Assembly: GCA_029863105.1 (NCBI GenBank)
Contig: JAOTWC010000028.1
Span: 1-11,110, forward strand
Length of the DNA: 11,110 nucleotides
Reading direction: 5' to 3'
DNA from: Gemmatimonadota bacterium
GTDB lineage: Bacteria; Gemmatimonadota; Gemmatimonadetes; Palauibacterales; Palauibacteraceae
Part shown: piece after piece, positions 5,773-11,110 of the stretch
How positions within the stretch are numbered: position 1 is the first letter of the stretch
Layout of the letters: each line of letters opens with the position of its first letter
Notes under the pieces: model-generated
Told to the model about the DNA's origin: nothing
The model's database searches: none
What the model saw: only the letters and a program-made list of their open reading frames with translations
Program-made: the position numbers and the translations under genes

Positions 5773-7050
5773 TTACGTGATCGGTAGCTCGGTCTCCAGG
5801 AGGGCCCGGGCTACCGTCACATCCGGCGCAAACGCCAGGTCGATTCGTTTCGGCGGGTGGGCCGGATTCCACGCCGCATCCCATCGGACAAGGACCTCCG
5901 GTCTCAAGATGTTCTCGGGATTCGTCCCGACTACCTGACCGATCTCTCCCGTACTCAACTGCACGTAGCTGTCCAACGGAAAGGCCGAAATTTCATTGAT
6001 CAGCGCCGCCACCATTCCCGGCTCGAAGTACTCACCTTTCATCTCGCTCACCTGCTCGAGCGCCTCGAGTGCGGTGTACGGCGATCGGTACGCGCGCGGG
6101 TGCGACAGCGCCTCGAACACGTCGGACAACCCTATGATCTGGGCCAGAGGATCGATGGCCGACGCCAACAGGCCGGTGGGATAACCCTGGCCCTGCATCC
6201 GCTCGTGTTCCTGCAGGATGATGGGTGTGAGCCACCGATAGCGCGCATCGACACCGTCCAACAGTTCAGCTCCCAACACAGGGTGCGTGCGCAGCAGCTC
6301 CAGTTCCGCCGCATCCAGGCGGCCGGGCTTCTGAAGCAGGCGATCGGGGAGCCTGGCCATGCCAATGTCATGCACGATGCCCGCCATTATGACGCGCACG
6401 ATGTCCTCGACGCCGGCGGCGAGACCGAGGCCGATTTTGCCCGCGATGATCGCCACGTTCGCCGAGTGACGAGGGAGGTCGAATTCGGCATGCGATTCGA
6501 GCGACTGGTTGACGAGTCCATTCTCGCGGAGCAGATGCGAATGAACCCGCTCGGCGATCAACCGAACTTCTCCGAGGTCGGGCGGGATTCCGTTTCCCGC
6601 CCGTTCGAGGGCATTCGCCGCGGCGCCTACGATGTCCCCGTACAGCACGGAACAGGCGGCTCCGCCCGGCGGTCGGGCTCTGAGCCGGCCCTGCGTCGGT
6701 GATCCCGCGACGAGGCCACGGCAAGCCGCCGTGAGGGCGCTCGACGACGCGGGCAGGGTCATCCAGACGCTGTCGGCCGGAGCGGCCGCCTGGGAGTCGG
6801 AAACCACCAGAACCGGGAAGTCGGGCCCGATGCCCAGCATCGAGCGCATCTCATCCAGGCCGCCCGATGGCAGCACTGCTGCTGCAACGACCAGAATCTG
6901 GGCCCCGCCCAGACCGCCTTCCGGGTCCTGGATCCGTTCCACCGCGATGTCGGCCTGCTCGAGGAGGTCGGCGATGGAAGCAGCCCCATCGGCCAGTTCG
7001 ATCACGGCTGCGGACAGCTGATGTTCGGCGGATCGTGGTTGTCCGGTCAT
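5773..7050 (-). CDS. HD-GYP domain protein with degenerate receiver-like N-terminus (probable cyclic di-GMP phosphodiesterase or related signalling protein)
   Basis: HD-GYP proteins are metal-dependent phosphodiesterases that break down cyclic di-GMP, or related dinucleotides, in the cytoplasm. The 425-residue product starts MTGQPRSAEHQ; AGGA lies eight bases upstream of the ATG, and I reject 19 extra codons from 7107. Residues about 10-115 look like a receiver fold (QILVVAA, FPVLVVSD strands) with no convincing phosphoacceptor site. The HD-GYP domain spans about 165-360: RHSANVAIIAGKIG (194-207), VHDIG (226-230), HPVLGAELL (256-264), EHERMQGQGYP (281-291) and SDVFEAL (309-315) with RAYR (319-322). 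A beta-rich tail with STGEIGQVVGTNPEN (366-380) is typical of HD-GYP proteins. Compared with the consensus HDIGK, HHExxDGxGYP and ADVFDAL, it has M231 for Lys, E281 for the first His and Q286 for Asp, so activity is uncertain. It is divergent from the DUF423 gene. Confidence 0.88.
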   Translation of the reverse strand: MTGQPRSAEHQLSAAVIELADGAASIADLLEQADIAVERIQDPEGGLGGAQILVVAAAVLPSGGLDEMRSMLGIGPDFPVLVVSDSQAAAPADSVWMTLPASSSALTAACRGLVAGSPTQGRLRARPPGGAACSVLYGDIVGAAANALERAGNGIPPDLGEVRLIAERVHSHLLRENGLVNQSLESHAEFDLPRHSANVAIIAGKIGLGLAAGVEDIVRVIMAGIVHDIGMARLPDRLLQKPGRLDAAELELLRTHPVLGAELLDGVDARYRWLTPIILQEHERMQGQGYPTGLLASAIDPLAQIIGLSDVFEALSHPRAYRSPYTALEALEQVSEMKGEYFEPGMVAALINEISAFPLDSYVQLSTGEIGQVVGTNPENILRPEVLVRWDAAWNPAHPPKRIDLAFAPDVTVARALLETELPIT

Positions 7051-7172
7051 CCTGCAATTCCTGTAGAGTGTCGATGATCGGTGGACCAGTGGCTGCCAAC
7101 CTAGCATGCGCGCAGCCGCGCGGACCAGACGCGCCTGTCGCGGCCGGGGCGTCGATGCCTCATTCTTGGATC

Positions 7173-7583
7173 ATGGAGAGAACCTGGGTCGTAACCGGTT
7201 GCGCGCTGGCGGGTCTGGGCGTGGCTGCCGGAGCCTTCGGTGCGCACGCCCTGGAGGGAACGCTTTCACCCGAGTCGCTGGCGGTGTACGAGACGGCTTC
7301 CAGATATGCACTGGTGCACGCGGTTGCGCTGTTGTTCGTCGGACTGGCCTCCGCGACGTGGCCGGATCGAAGATGGAATCTGGCGGGCGGGTTGTTCGTG
7401 GCCGGCATCATCGTGTTCGCCGGATCGCTCTACCTGCTGGCGCTGACCGGAGTTCGCTGGCTGGGGGCGATCACGCCGATTGGCGGCGCGTGTTTTCTTG
7501 CCGGCTGGCTGTCATCCGCTCTGGCGGCGGGCCGCTCGATCACCCGGCCGCGAGAGGCAACACTCAGAGACGGGGCGGCGTGA
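7173..7583 (+). CDS. DUF423 (YgdD-like) small membrane protein
   Basis: The 136-residue product matches the pattern of DUF423 inner-membrane proteins, whose function is not known. The hallmark is AAGAFGAHALEG (18-29), followed by LSPESLAVYETASRYALVHAVALL (31-54). There are four hydrophobic spans at about 6-24, 46-60, 70-90 and 95-117, ending GWLSSALAAGR, then a short charged tail. I chose the ATG at 7173 because the first membrane helix begins just after it; an in-frame ATG at 7155 would add six residues (MPHSWI) and is possible, since neither has a clear Shine-Dalgarno. The frame stays open much further upstream, but that part lies antisense to the HD-GYP gene and is not coding. Its last 20 bases overlap the end of dcd on the other strand. 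Confidence 0.85.
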   Translation: MERTWVVTGCALAGLGVAAGAFGAHALEGTLSPESLAVYETASRYALVHAVALLFVGLASATWPDRRWNLAGGLFVAGIIVFAGSLYLLALTGVRWLGAITPIGGACFLAGWLSSALAAGRSITRPREATLRDGAA

Positions 7584-8118
7584 CCCCCGTCTGTCCCTGG
7601 TATTTGCCTTTCTTGTCCGCGTAGCTCGTTTCGCACGGTTCGTCGGACTCGAAGAACAGTACCTGGGCGATCCCCTCGTTGGCATAGACACGGGCAGGCA
7701 GGGGAGTCGTGTTGCTGATCTCCAGCGTGACGTGTCCCTCCCACTCCGGTTCGAACGGCGTGACGTTCGTGATGATCCCGCATCGGGCGTAGGTGGATTT
7801 CCCGACACAAATCGTCAGGACCTGTCGGGGAATCCGGAAGTACTCGATGCTCCGGGCGAGCGCGAACGAGTTCGGGGGCACGATGCAGACGTCTCCCTGA
7901 TATTCGATGAAGGATCGCTGATCGAAATCCTTCGGGTCGACTATGGGAGACAGCGCGTTGTGAAAGATCCGGAATTCATCCGCAACACGCATGTCATATC
8001 CGTAGCTGCTGAGCCCGTACGAAATGCAGCCGTCGCGCACCTGGTTCTCCGTGAACGGTTCGATCATGCCGTGTTCGGTGGCCATACGCCGGATCCAGCG
8101 GTCGCTCTTGATGCTCAT
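7564..8118 (-). CDS. dcd: dCTP deaminase
   Basis: Dcd deaminates dCTP to dUTP, the main bacterial route to dUMP for thymidylate synthesis. The 184-residue product shows SSYGYDMRV (38-46), NSFALARSIEYF (83-94), the nucleotide-binding VGKSTYARCGI (105-115; S108 and R112) and FEPEWEGHVTLEISNTTPLP (122-141), with E133 as the catalytic glutamate by alignment with E. coli E138. NEGIAQVLFFES (147-158) closes the core. It belongs to the short type seen in several non-proteobacterial phyla. A bifunctional deaminase/dUTPase cannot be excluded from sequence alone, but this subtype is normally monofunctional. The start follows the alpha/beta hydrolase stop by seven bases, and its Shine-Dalgarno (GAGAGG, 8127-8122) overlaps that TGA, so the two genes are co-transcribed and probably translationally coupled. 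Confidence 0.95.
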   Translation of the reverse strand: MSIKSDRWIRRMATEHGMIEPFTENQVRDGCISYGLSSYGYDMRVADEFRIFHNALSPIVDPKDFDQRSFIEYQGDVCIVPPNSFALARSIEYFRIPRQVLTICVGKSTYARCGIITNVTPFEPEWEGHVTLEISNTTPLPARVYANEGIAQVLFFESDEPCETSYADKKGKYQGQTGVTPPRL

Positions 8119-8125
8119 GAACCTC

Positions 8126-9040
8126 TCAGTTCTCCAGGTCAGGGTCGTCTGATCGTGGTGCGACCGGTTTCCCCGCCAGGATCTGTGCGCACATCTCGGC
8201 TCGCTCCTCGGTCAGTCCGTGGCCCGCGCCTGCGATGAGAGTGAAGTCGGCGCCCAGCCAGCGAGCCCACCGCCGCGCTTCGTCGTGCGGTATGCGGCGA
8301 TCCCGATCACCCGTGACGACGTGCAGTGAAACATCCTGCGGCACCGGTAGTCCCCACAGCACCGACGGGTCCCAGTCCACCAGGATCTGCAGAAGCGCCA
8401 GGGCGCGTGCCGGATCCGCGTAGGGGTCGGCATACCGGCCCACGGCATCCTCGATCGGGGGTGGACGATCTCCGTACACACGCCGCGTGAGGATATAGCG
8501 GGTCAGCGGTCGGCGACAGAGCGCGACCAGTGGACGAATCGCCGATCTGATCGCCCTCGATCTCAGAAACCGGAGACTGGCGGGCCGTTCCGTCCAGGGA
8601 GTCACCGGACTGAACAGCACGACCCGCCGGCACGGAATCCGCGAGGCGAGCGACAGCGCCAGGCTGGCCCCGTTGGAATGTCCGGCCAGCAACGGGCCGC
8701 TGACACCCAGCGAATCCAGGATAGCGCCGATCCGCTCCGTCTCTTCTGAAAGCGTAAAGCGTGCGTGCGGTTCCGGACTGGAACTTCCCCGACCCAGAAG
8801 ATCGGGCAGAATGACCCTGTGCGTGCGGCCGAGGTGCGCTGCGATGGCAAGCCATTCGGTGTGATTGGCGCTGAGTCCGTGCAGCAGCATGACGGGCGGT
8901 CCGTCGCCGAGGATCCGAACGGGTACCGTACCGCCGCGCACCTCGATCATGACTTGCTCGACAGGCTCTTGTGCCCGGGGTGGAGTCACTGTCTCTTGTC
9001 CCTCGCGCAGGGCCTCGGCGTAGCTGGACCGGCCTGCCAA
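8126..9040 (-). CDS. Alpha/beta hydrolase fold protein
   Basis: This is a soluble alpha/beta hydrolase of unknown substrate, probably an esterase or lipase-like enzyme. Counting from a TTG at 9040 (304 residues) the landmarks are the oxyanion-hole LLHGLSANHTEW (52-63), LPDLLGRGSSS (78-88), the nucleophile elbow GHSNGA (S122), the acid in TGDRDRRIP (D247) and the catalytic histidine in GAGHGLTEER (H274). A cap region lies at about 145-230, rich in Arg. The start is uncertain: TTG 9040 has no Shine-Dalgarno; GTG 8989 has GAGGG upstream; ATG 8950 (MIEVRGGTVPVRIL) begins right at the first strand. There is no signal peptide. An in-frame TAA near 9100 closes the frame upstream. It precedes dcd, but a shared pathway is not evident. 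Confidence 0.88.
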   Translation of the reverse strand: MAGRSSYAEALREGQETVTPPRAQEPVEQVMIEVRGGTVPVRILGDGPPVMLLHGLSANHTEWLAIAAHLGRTHRVILPDLLGRGSSSPEPHARFTLSEETERIGAILDSLGVSGPLLAGHSNGASLALSLASRIPCRRVVLFSPVTPWTERPASLRFLRSRAIRSAIRPLVALCRRPLTRYILTRRVYGDRPPPIEDAVGRYADPYADPARALALLQILVDWDPSVLWGLPVPQDVSLHVVTGDRDRRIPHDEARRWARWLGADFTLIAGAGHGLTEERAEMCAQILAGKPVAPRSDDPDLEN

Positions 9041-9097
9041 AAGACCGTACTTGCGGGGTGTACGGTGGCGCCCGAGGACGCGGTGTGTTCGCCGGAG

Positions 9098-9131
9098 TTA
9101 GTGAACATTTTCACAAACTACGCTTGAAGGC
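9098..9131 (+). promoter_or_regulatory. AT-rich inverted repeat before nuoA, possible operator/promoter
   Basis: In the 91-base gap between the divergent hydrolase and nuoA lies an AT-rich patch in otherwise GC-rich sequence. It contains GTGAA (9101-9105), CATT, TTCAC (9110-9114), a perfect five-base inverted repeat, flanked by TAGT (9099-9102) and ACTA (9117-9120). Such symmetry can be a regulator site or a short hairpin in the nuo leader. No standard -35/-10 pair is convincing. GAAGG (9126-9130) sits only one base before the nuoA ATG, unusually close for a Shine-Dalgarno. Confidence 0.35.
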
Positions 9132-9488
9132 ATGAGTCAGGCATATCTCGGTATCGCGATCCTGTTCGCGGTCGGCATCCTGAACGCAATGGTCATGCTC
9201 GGCTTGTCGCACCTGATCAGCGTGCGTCGGAAGACAACCGCGAAGGCCATCGCGTACGAGTCGGGCATGCAGCCGCTCGGCGATACGCGGCAGCGGTTCT
9301 CCGTGAAATTCTACGTCGTTGCGATGCTGTTCATCGTGTTTGACATCGAGACCATCTTCTTCCTGCCGTGGGCGGTCATCTTTCGGGATCTCGGTCTGTT
9401 CGGACTCATCGAGATGTTCGTTTTCATGGGCGTGCTGGCCGTGGGTCTGGCGTACGCCTGGAAGAAGGGAACACTGGAATGGGATTGA
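9132..9488 (+). CDS. nuoA: NADH-quinone oxidoreductase subunit A (complex I)
   Basis: NuoA is a small membrane subunit at the junction of the peripheral and membrane arms of complex I, near the quinone site. The 118-residue product has the family's three membrane helices: about 5-29, 58-82 and 88-110. The conserved first loop is present, with TAKAIAYESGMQPLGDTRQRF (split here: YESG at 42-45, then MQPLGDTRQRFSVKFY), and the second helix carries VFDIETIFFLPWA with D71 and E73. E94 in the third helix matches the usual membrane acidic residue. It ends KKGTLEWD, typical for the family. It is the first gene of the nuo operon here; nuoB begins seven bases after its stop. Only one ATG fits the N-terminus. 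Confidence 0.95.
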   Translation: MSQAYLGIAILFAVGILNAMVMLGLSHLISVRRKTTAKAIAYESGMQPLGDTRQRFSVKFYVVAMLFIVFDIETIFFLPWAVIFRDLGLFGLIEMFVFMGVLAVGLAYAWKKGTLEWD

Positions 9489-9495
9489 CGCACTG

Positions 9496-10194
9496 ATGAC
9501 CGACGCTCGCTCCCTGCCGCTCGCGGACGCCGGAGACGGCCGTGTCGACACCGGGGTCCCCCGTTCCTGGATGACGACACGGGTCGACTACGTGGTGAAT
9601 TGGGCGCGGCGTAATTCGATCTGGCCCATGCCTTTCGGTACGGCGTGCTGCGCGATCGAGATGATGGCTACCTACGGTTCGAAATACGACATCGCCCGGT
9701 TCGGCATGGAGCGCCTGTCATTCAGCCCGCGGCAGGCAGACCTGATGATCGTGGCGGGCAGGGTCACCTACAAGCTGGCCCCCGTGATGCGGCGGATATG
9801 GGACCAGATGCCACAGCCGAAGTGGTGCATTTCCATGGGAGCGTGCGCCAGTTCGGGCGGAATGTTCGACAATTACACCATCGTCCAGGGTATCGATCAG
9901 ATCGTGCCGGTCGACGTGTATGTACCGGGATGCCCGCCGCGTCCGGAGGGACTGATCTACGCGTTGATGATGGTGCAGGAGAAGATCAAGGGTGAATCGC
10001 TGGCAGACGACCGGCTGCGTGTCGAGAGTTCCAGCGCCGTCGGGCGCCCGAACCTGCCGCCGGAGGCGATCCAACTCGTGGCTCAGCCGTTCGGAAACTC
10101 CACCCGGCAGAACCGGATGAGTGGCATCGAGGCCACGTCCGCCTTGCAGCGTCCGCGAGACCGCATCGAACGCCTGATCGAGCACCGGGACTGA
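9496..10194 (+). CDS. nuoB: NADH-quinone oxidoreductase subunit B (complex I, N2 cluster)
   Basis: NuoB holds the terminal 4Fe-4S cluster N2 that passes electrons to quinone. The 232-residue product has the four ligands: the tandem cysteines in PFGTACCAIEMM (C51, C52), C117 in CISMGACASSGG and C146 in VYVPGCPPRPEG. Other family motifs are ATYGSKYDIARFGMERLSFS and the helix QADLMIVAGRVTYKLAPVM. The start MTDARSLPLADAG is the only ATG near the nuoA stop (gap of seven bases); the first 25 residues are not conserved in the family. After residue about 166 there is a 65-residue, Arg-rich and Pro-rich tail ending RIERLIEHRD, longer than in short NuoB proteins; C-terminal extensions are known in this subunit. 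nuoCD begins four bases after the stop. Confidence 0.95.
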   Translation: MTDARSLPLADAGDGRVDTGVPRSWMTTRVDYVVNWARRNSIWPMPFGTACCAIEMMATYGSKYDIARFGMERLSFSPRQADLMIVAGRVTYKLAPVMRRIWDQMPQPKWCISMGACASSGGMFDNYTIVQGIDQIVPVDVYVPGCPPRPEGLIYALMMVQEKIKGESLADDRLRVESSSAVGRPNLPPEAIQLVAQPFGNSTRQNRMSGIEATSALQRPRDRIERLIEHRD

Positions 10195-10198
10195 GCTG

Positions 10199-11110
10199 AT
10201 GACCACGACCGAGGCCCCTCACATGGACGTGGGACTGGTGGCAGGCGCTCCTGGCCCACAGTCGGTCGAATCGGACGTCGCGGTGTCCGCCCTGCGGCGA
10301 AGATTCGGGGACCGTTTGGGTGGCGCTCATCTCGACGCCGTCGGCGTGCCCGTGATCGATGTTCACTCCGGGGTTATCCACGATGTGCTCTCTTTCCTCA
10401 AGTCAGACGCGGATCTCTCGTACGATCTACTCGTCGACGTCATGGGAGCCGACCGCGGGGGTGGACGCCCGGTAGAGGTGTGGTACCAGCTGTGGTCGAT
10501 GGAATATGGTCGCCAGCTGCGCGTGGTTTGCCTGCTTCCTCTGACGGGGCTGTCGATCCGCAGCGCCACCGACCTGTGGCGCTCGGCCAACTGGCTGGAA
10601 CGTGAGCTGTATGACCTGTATGGAGTCACATTCGTGGGTCACCCTGATCTCAGGCGCATTCTGATGCCTGAGAATTACGACGAGGGCTTCCCGCTTCGGA
10701 AGGACTTCCCGCTTCGCGGCCGCTTCGGTCGCCCCGAGCAGGTCCGGCGAGCCCTGAATCGGGACATCGAAGATGTCTACGCGCGCGAGGAACTGGCGCT
10801 GGCGGGCCTGCTCAGCGACGAAGAGTCCGCGCACCCGGCGTTCGACGTTCCGGGGGACATGTCCGCCAGCGACCTGGTGGACGGGCTGGAAGGCGAGCGC
10901 ATGCTCGTGAACCTGGGACCTCAACATCCTGCGACGCACGGTGTGTTGCGGCTCGTGCTGCAACTGGATGGCGAGACCGTCGAGAGGTGCATCCCGCATC
11001 TCGGCTATCTGCACACCGGGTTCGAGAAGACGTGCGAGTATCGTGAGTGGAATCAGGTAATTCCCTACACGGATCGGATGGACTACCTGGCACCCATGCT
11101 CTACAACGTC
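10199..11110 (+). CDS. nuoCD: NuoC-NuoD fusion protein, complex I (C-terminus cut off by window edge)
   Basis: The frame opened at ATG 10199 (GGGA eight bases upstream) has no stop before the window end, giving 304 residues. Residues about 28-175 are NuoC (30-kDa subunit): WRSANWLERELYDLYGVTF (127-145), GHPDLRRILMPENYDEGFP (147-165) and LRKDFPL (166-172). A linker of about 60 residues rich in Arg, Glu, Asp and Ala follows (175-232). NuoD (49-kDa subunit) begins at about 235: MLVNLGPQHPATHGVLRL (235-252), then GYLHTGFEKTCEYREWNQ, which contributes to the quinone site, and YTDRMDYLAPMLYN. I checked that 10601 and 10901 are in phase with 10199. The remaining roughly 330 residues of NuoD are outside. 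The subunits form the connecting part of complex I with NuoB. An internal ATG at 10859 with GGGGGA before it could also start NuoD alone. Confidence 0.93.
   Translation, partial: MTTTEAPHMDVGLVAGAPGPQSVESDVAVSALRRRFGDRLGGAHLDAVGVPVIDVHSGVIHDVLSFLKSDADLSYDLLVDVMGADRGGGRPVEVWYQLWSMEYGRQLRVVCLLPLTGLSIRSATDLWRSANWLERELYDLYGVTFVGHPDLRRILMPENYDEGFPLRKDFPLRGRFGRPEQVRRALNRDIEDVYAREELALAGLLSDEESAHPAFDVPGDMSASDLVDGLEGERMLVNLGPQHPATHGVLRLVLQLDGETVERCIPHLGYLHTGFEKTCEYREWNQVIPYTDRMDYLAPMLYNV

Noticed and set aside
5857..6702. A 281-codon open frame on the plus strand opposite the HD-GYP gene
   Set aside because: The minus-strand reading has the HD, EHE and GYP motifs in order; the plus reading is a low-sense shadow.
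1..11110. Search for CRISPR arrays, insertion sequences, tRNA genes, phage or defence genes
   Set aside because: I saw no direct-repeat array, transposase motif, tRNA cloverleaf, integrase or toxin-antitoxin pair. Genes are tightly packed with uniform GC-rich coding style, so the window looks like ordinary core chromosome.

Overview
This is a GC-rich, gene-dense piece of bacterial chromosome that reads as core metabolism, not an accessory island. I see no tRNA, rRNA, CRISPR array, transposase, phage gene or long repeat. Combined features (LDH-like malate dehydrogenase, a dCTP deaminase of the short VGKSTYARCGI type, an HD-GYP protein with a degenerate receiver-like N-terminus, abundant GTG/TTG starts) fit a free-living respiring bacterium, perhaps Gemmatimonadota. 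That assignment is a weak guess; the window carries no marker that settles taxonomy.

Layout. (1) 1-935, minus: a class I PLP aminotransferase that starts at a GTG and runs off the left edge. (2) 1076-3310, plus: a molybdenum-cofactor operon made of an unknown 96-aa protein, moaD, moaE and moaA, each joined to the next by an ATGA overlap, followed by a small unknown gene and a possible terminator. (3) 3422-5754, plus: mdh, then a membrane protein with an OB-like C-terminal domain starting directly after the mdh stop, then a helical, His-rich lipoprotein of unknown function. (4) 5773-7050, minus: an HD-GYP protein with changed signature residues, convergent with the lipoprotein. (5) 7173-7583, plus: a DUF423 membrane protein whose 3' end overlaps the 3' end of dcd by 20 bases. 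(6) 9040-7564, minus: an alpha/beta hydrolase followed closely by dcd. (7) 9132-11110, plus: the beginning of a complex I operon, nuoA, nuoB and a fused nuoCD that runs off the right edge.

How they work together. MoaA makes the first pterin intermediate of molybdopterin synthesis; MoaD and MoaE form the synthase that adds the dithiolene sulfurs. MoaC and the later enzymes are not here. Mdh supplies NADH that complex I oxidises, but the two are separate transcription units and adjacency is not evidence of joint control. Dcd feeds the dUTP/dTTP pathway. I did not find a clear new biological system. The points most worth a second look are the in-frame NuoC-NuoD fusion, the altered HD-GYP signature, the unknown gene leading the moa operon, and the repeat-like architecture of the lipoprotein. 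Two real genes at the window edges (aminotransferase, nuoCD) are easily missed because each lacks one end here.
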